Positions 59,701-64,000 of a DNA stretch of 64,000 bases are shown here, in pieces. Numbering within the stretch: the stretch's first letter is position 1; every line of letters begins with the position of its first letter. The position numbers and the translations under genes were made by a program. Origin of the DNA: Adiantum capillus-veneris. Its lineage: Eukaryota; Streptophyta; Polypodiopsida; Polypodiales; Pteridaceae. The notes under the pieces were generated by a model. That model saw only the letters and a program-made list of their open reading frames with translations. It was not told the DNA's origin and searched no databases. The stretch lies in the NCBI GenBank assembly GCA_014529385.2, contig CM043944.1, positions 51,285,768-51,349,767 of the forward strand, read 5' to 3'.

Positions 59701-59855
59701 GCAGTGGGGTGAAACGTACAAGTACCTTGGCATCGACATAGACTCGACCTTTTCCATTGAACGCATCGTCAAGGAGCGAGTGGACAAGGGGAGGATAAGT
59801 TTATTCGCTGTGACATGTGGTAGATGTACGGAAATTTCGCAATTCATGCTGAAAG
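56744..59855 (+). pseudogene. LINE 3: N-terminal domain, APE endonuclease and reverse transcriptase
   Basis: ATG at 56744, open for 486 codons. Residues ~1-110 hold imperfect repeats (STSSRGI...PGVDR). Residues ~110-220 form an unrecognised, possibly RRM-like segment (FWRQLEIARVGASVIKV, KSVRFDLYTHSLSAAEALV). Residues ~235-455 are an APE-type endonuclease (VTTFNVNELRNKR, GVQETRM, VGGDFNM, SDIDHFIVNESA, FSDHWPLV). After shifts come MKKFFTHLKKIVGKG, EVREACRRLKRHKVAGGDGLPPEFFK, NYRGIALIS, GYIDFKKAYDTIPHEALF, LLLADDLVLLADS (active site, about 59515), WGMIFGIDKC and YKYLGIDID. The wording differs from the two L1 elements. It is cut at ~59855 by a Gypsy LTR. Confidence 0.85.
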
Positions 59856-60302
59856 TGCTGACGTGGCCTGCATACGAAAATCCCGCTTTTTGTGCTGACT
59901 TGTTGACGTGGCAAAGCGTACGGACTTCCAGAAATTACGCTGGCTGAATTTGGCTGCTTTTTGAGCCAGTTGCTTTGTTTTGAAAGATTTTAAAAGATGA
60001 ATGCTTTTGGGGCTCTGCTTTTGGGCATCCCTTGTAACCAATAAATAAGTGGTTAGGCCCTCACTTCTCAGAGCATCTGGTCATAGAGTCTGAGAGTGAG
60101 CACCCTCCCACTCTCTTGTACTTTGAACACAGATTAATAAAAAAAGAAATATCGAAAGAGGCGCCAATCTTTGGGGCCAATATCTCTAGGCACGGAACTA
60201 CGCCGGACCGTGTCGAATCAAGTGCGAATTGTGAACTGTTTTGAAGTGAATCTCTGTTGTGTCGTGGTAGAATCTTGACTTGGAGTGTCCAAGTTTGTTA
60301 TA
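59856..60302 (+). repeat. Probable 5' LTR of Gypsy element H
   Basis: LINE 3 coding ends at about 59855, and TGCTGACGTGG begins. The stretch has an AATAAATAAG TATA/poly-A-like box (about 60040) and AATAAAAAAAG (about 60136), and ends next to TGGTATCAGAGCACAG (60304), a tRNA-Met primer site. The left border is inferred and there is no second LTR. Confidence 0.6.
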
Positions 60303-60479
60303 GTGGTATCAGAGCACAGAAAGATTCTTCTTCTACGGAGGATCCGATCCTTTTTGCAGCGCGCACAGCTTTTGGGAAACAATCTTCGTGGGCCGACAAT
60401 TAGCCACTCCCACCCTTCATACATTGCGCATCGGGCACGCTCCGGTCTTCATCGCTCTGTCTTACAGGGCATAAAGCCA

Positions 60480-61620
60480 TAGAGAATCCCAGATTACACA
60501 TGGGTTCTTGTGGAGAATGTGACAGAGGTAACACCTCTCAGTGGGAAGGCAAAGAAAAGTTGAAGATTCAGCGTGGGAACTGAAGAAAAGAATGAAGATT
60601 TGGGTAAATTTTTTTCCGGACAAGTTTGCCAAAACGGAGTACAATGTCAACTACAGATTGGCATATGAACAAATGATTAAGTACTCTAGGGACCCGAGAT
60701 TGGCGAAACATTTGAAGAATTGCCCGATTGATAAGATTTACTCGAGATGGCGTTTGGCCATTGCTTCTCCTCTTAGGTAGGGAGGAAAGCCAAAAAGACA
60801 GACGAGTGCAAAAAAGTAGAACCTGTACTCGTAGAAAGACATGGACAAGCACTCTTGAAAAGAAGCACTTCTACAGAGCCGACCAGTATGACTTCCTCGA
60901 AAATTTTGGCCTTCGAAGTTCATACAACAGTTTGACATAGCTTTCTCTGGAGGGTATTACTCAGAGCACTCCAAGATTCAAAGAGCTACCTCTTTCTTCA
61001 AGGGAAATGCTCGAACATGGTGGTCCACCCTTCTATTGAACAAGGAAGCGCCAGTTAAATGGCTGAAATTCGAAAGGCTTTTTATTTCTTCTTGGCTGAA
61101 TCGGGAGTACGAGCGATATATACGAACTGCTTGGAATCATCTTCGGATGACCAAGAGAGATTCTTTGGACGCATATTGTGAGAGATTTGGAGCTCTTTTC
61201 TACCAGCCTTTTCATTTAAGAAGATCTCGTTTAAAGAACAGATTGAGCGGTTTTGCTGCGGACTTCTTACACAGATCCGAGACTACTGCTTGGAACAAAA
61301 GTCGAATTCTATTCAAGAATTGATGGGTCATACGAAACGGGGTTTTGCCATACACTTGTGCAATCTGACTTACCCCACTGATGAGATCTTGACTCAGAGA
61401 ACCCAACAGACCTCTCACAATGAAAGTAGAAAGAGAAAGAGTTGCTAGGACAAAGAAAAGAAAGATACACGTCCCCGACAGACTGTTAGAGAAAGGGCTA
61501 TCTATCTCAAAGAGGGGAAGTGTTTTTGGTTGCGGGGAATTTGGACACATCTCCGCAAATGCCCCAAAAAGGCACAGCAAGAACAGACTGAAGATAGGCC
61601 AGAGAGTTCTAGAGCAGTAG
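60480..61620 (+). pseudogene. gag: Gypsy H Gag remnant
   Basis: In pieces: KIWVNFFPDKFAK (60600), FDIAFSGGYYSEH, SFFKGNARTWWSTLLL (about 60990), FERLFISSWLNREYE, WNHLRMTKRDSLDAYCERFGALFYQPF (61130-61210), which is the Retrotrans_gag domain. The knuckle region (GCGEFGHISANAPK, about 61530) has lost two cysteines. Stops near 60780, 60940 and 61322. Gag would form the particle. Protease follows in the same direction at 61706. Confidence 0.8.
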
Positions 61621-61705
61621 AGGAATGTGGCAGAAAAGGCTGATAAAAGTAGATATGGTACCACATTGCGTGGGGCCCGAACCGAATCAGATGAACGAAA
61701 GTACA

Positions 61706-62300
61706 AAACTTTGCCGCACTTAGGGCAAAGTGAAAGATAAGGAAGCCCTCATTTTCTTTGATGAAGGAGCCAAGGCCAACTTCTTTTCACTTGAATTGGC
61801 GGCTCAATTTGGAATTACGCCTGACAGGTTGATGCCACAGGCGGAGGCAGTTCTAGCGGCACCCGGACGGGATGTTGCCATTACACTGATCATTGGCAAA
61901 CTTCGTTTGCAATGTCACGGGTGTTTAGGGCATGAGGACTTCTACGTAATGCCCTTAGGAGGTTGTGACGTCCTCCTCAAAATCCCTTGGTACCACAAGA
62001 ACAATGCCGTGGTTGACTATCAGGCTGAGAAAGCGACTTTGACAAATAAGGGCACAAAGATTGTACTTAATGAAATTCAATTTCTTTACTCGATTTTCTG
62101 GAAAGAACTGAATGATGATTGAAGGTCGAATATGTTTTGACCTCGAAAAAGAACGCCAAGATTTTCTCCACACTCATGCCGATTGCTTTTTTGAGGACCT
62201 CCCACGCGAGTTGCCATCAGCTCGTCGTGAGGATCATACCATTGATCTGATACCTGGAAGCACACCACTGAACCGGCCACCTTACCGTGTCACGTGACAC
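61706..62300 (+). pseudogene. pol: Gypsy H protease and start of reverse transcriptase
   Basis: KDKEALIFFDEGAKANFFS (the D-S-G site changed to D-E-G), AEAVLAAPGRDVAITLIIGKLRLQCHGC, GGCDVLLKIPWYHKNNAVVDYQ complete a retropepsin. Next comes RQDFLHTHADCFFEDLPRELPSARREDHTIDLIPG...PYRV, the well-known entrance to Ty3 RT. Similarity ends by ~62300, where the LTR of element G begins. Same family as the fragment at 52592. Confidence 0.85.
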
Positions 62301-62335
62301 ATCCAACCCTATGTGTCCGTGGACAAGCTACAACA

Positions 62336-63517
62336 TGATCAGGGTTCAGTCAGTCCAGTCAGTCTAGATTAGAAGTGATCTGACTCTTTTGTGAGTCTAG
62401 ATTAGAAGTGATTTGACACTTTTGTGAGTCTATTCGTAGACCGTGCATGTCCAGTCACTTAGTATAGATGCATATCCTCTGGTTGTACACAGCATGATCA
62501 TAAGCATTCCCATCAGAATCAGTCAGGGAAATTTTCCAGTGCATTTAGCCTATTTTCGCTATTTTTGACATTTTTCACTTATGAGTTTTAAGTGACTTTT
62601 GTTGGAAAGTAGGTAGGGCAATTTTGCTAAGTTTGTATATAAGCAAACTAGAGCTAGCACTATTTGGCAGAAGAGGCAACAGGAGCCAAGCTCAGCAGGC
62701 AACTTCTCAACAAGACCTTGGCAGTTTCCCCTCCAAGCAAGAACCTCCCTTGGCGTTTTGCATCAGCCTCGCCACATAAGCAAGCAGCATCCTCTAGCGT
62801 TTTCACTCAGCACCATCGCCAGAAGACCCCAGTGCATAGTGTTTTTGCATCAGCATTCATAGCCAGAAGAAGCAGACACAGCTAGCGTTTTTGCAGAGAT
62901 ACGCAGCCCTAGCGTTTTTGAAGATCTCCGCGTTTGCAGACTTCAGCCTTCACCGATTTTCAGCAGTAAAAGAGTAGCAGATTCAGCAGGAAAGACCATC
63001 AGTTTTCAGCCTAAAGAAACCTCAGTTTTCAGCCCTAAACCTGCAGATTTTCAGCGACAAAGACCCACCAAAAACAGCCCCAAAATCAGCGTTTTTGGCT
63101 CAGTCGCAGATTTCAGCCCATAGCGTTTTTGGACAGCTGTAGAAAGATTGCAAATTCTAGCCCTTAGGTCGACTTCGTCATCCCCGTCGTCGTCGTCGTC
63201 AACATAGCCTAGACTTGCATCAGACACTTGCATTCATTTGTACCAGATTGTGCAAACATAAGTAGACCACTTTCGCCGACGAGAGTGGGGCCTTCGGAGG
63301 AGGGTTGTACGTCTGTGGTGTCGTATCTCTCTTCTCTCTCTATCTCACAATCTCATACACTTGCACGCACAGTGTCCATTCACTTTGTTTGTAATCATAG
63401 CGTTCTCTCATTAAGAACGGAAGGCTCTACCTTCCATAAGAACAAAAGGAACCTTGAGCACAGTTCGGAGCACTCATCTTGAGCAAAGCGCAAACATTCA
63501 TTCCGTTGCACCTAACA
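62336..63517 (+). repeat. 5' LTR of element G (right end exact, left end approximate)
   Basis: The right end is ...GCACCTAACA at 63517, followed by TTGGTATCAGAGCTT (63518), an excellent tRNA-Met primer site. A TATA box (GTATATAAGC) lies at about 62634. A 33-bp duplication (AGTCTAGATTAGAAGTG) at 62361 and 62394 is in the U3 part, and a CGT trinucleotide run at about 63185. AGCGTTTTTG recurs several times in the R/U5 part. The left border is placed at a TG soon after Gypsy H similarity is lost; there is no 3' LTR to prove it. Confidence 0.65.
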
Positions 63518-64000
63518 TTGGTATCAGAGCTTTGGCAGTGTTCTGTATCACTCAAGGAAAGAACCACAAGAATTTTTTTTGCTTATTGCGGTCGCACGAA
63601 CCCAAGTTCGCTTGGGCGTGTCGATTCCTAATCGTGTTTTTGAAGAGTGACAGGAATCCCAGGAAAGAAAGGCTTGTCCAGCCTCCCCTTGTGTCTCTTT
63701 CCACTCATTGAGAGCGGACTGTGCACTTAGCAGCTGACCAATTGACGTGAGGTGGGAAAAAGAAACCTTGCTGTGAGCGCAAGGCCGCCAAGGGGTGCGC
63801 CCACGAAAAGGAGTAGAACTCGGGTGAAGAGAAGAGTCTTCTCAAACGCGGTTTGCAAGCGAAAGAAAACCTCAAGAACCTCAAGAACCCAAGACCCGCA
63901 AGAACCCAAGTTCCTCGTGAACGTAAGAACCCAAGACCACAAGAACCGACGACTTCAAAATGGTCATCACTTGAAGCGGAATGGATACTTCGCTTAGAGG
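63518..64000 (+). mobile_element. Element G leader, continues past the window
   Basis: Primer site plus leader. Near 63865-63945 AAGAACCCAAG is repeated several times. No gag start was recognised before 64000. Confidence 0.6.

Overview
This is nuclear DNA of a land plant, and essentially all of it is transposable-element sequence. The evidence is plant-type Copia Gag with CCHC knuckles, a CACTA transposon with DUF4218/DUF4216-type segments, L1-clade LINEs whose ORF1 has a DUF4283-like region plus a zinc knuckle, initiator-tRNA-Met primer binding sites, and many long GA/CT/GT arrays. No intact host gene was recognised. Species cannot be named from the sequence.

Layout. 1-1120: 5' end of a minus-strand LTR element inserted in a broken Copia copy (1121-1682). 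1695-5430: minus-strand Gypsy-type element that carries only gag (TR-GAG-like). 5431-9664: eroded sequence with a Ty3 integrase tail and a 106-bp CT array. 9665-13140: Copia LTR and two Copia gag remnants. 13450-45389: one L1-like LINE (minus strand) split by a nested stack. 45596-46181: a Harbinger-like MITE. 47070-49905: a second L1 (minus) with an unusual ORF1. 52592-55607: Gypsy protease and minus-strand Copia pol pieces. 56744-59855: a third, different LINE (plus). 59856-62300: a Gypsy gag/protease/RT fragment, cut by the 5' LTR and leader of another element that runs off the window at 64000.

The nested stack is the core of the window. Copia element A (15934-44241, site duplication GCAAG) sits in the LINE. 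LTR element B (18534-42058, AGCTT) sits in A's integrase. Inside B are a 2.8-kb solo LTR (20533-23318, ATTGC), a CACTA transposon (24615-34856, ACG/ACA) and LTR element D (35104-41475, TTCCT). LTR element C (29666-34363, AGGGG) sits inside the CACTA. That makes five layers with boundaries readable to the base.

B, C and D have no recognisable reverse transcriptase, so they would depend on enzymes from other elements. C is the youngest that can be dated: its two 402-bp LTRs differ at 10 positions by hand comparison. It carries a zinc-knuckle/acidic reading frame not recognised as Gag. The CACTA has lost its DDE core but holds a 256-bp near-perfect hairpin inside an intron of an antisense gene, a possible small-RNA source.
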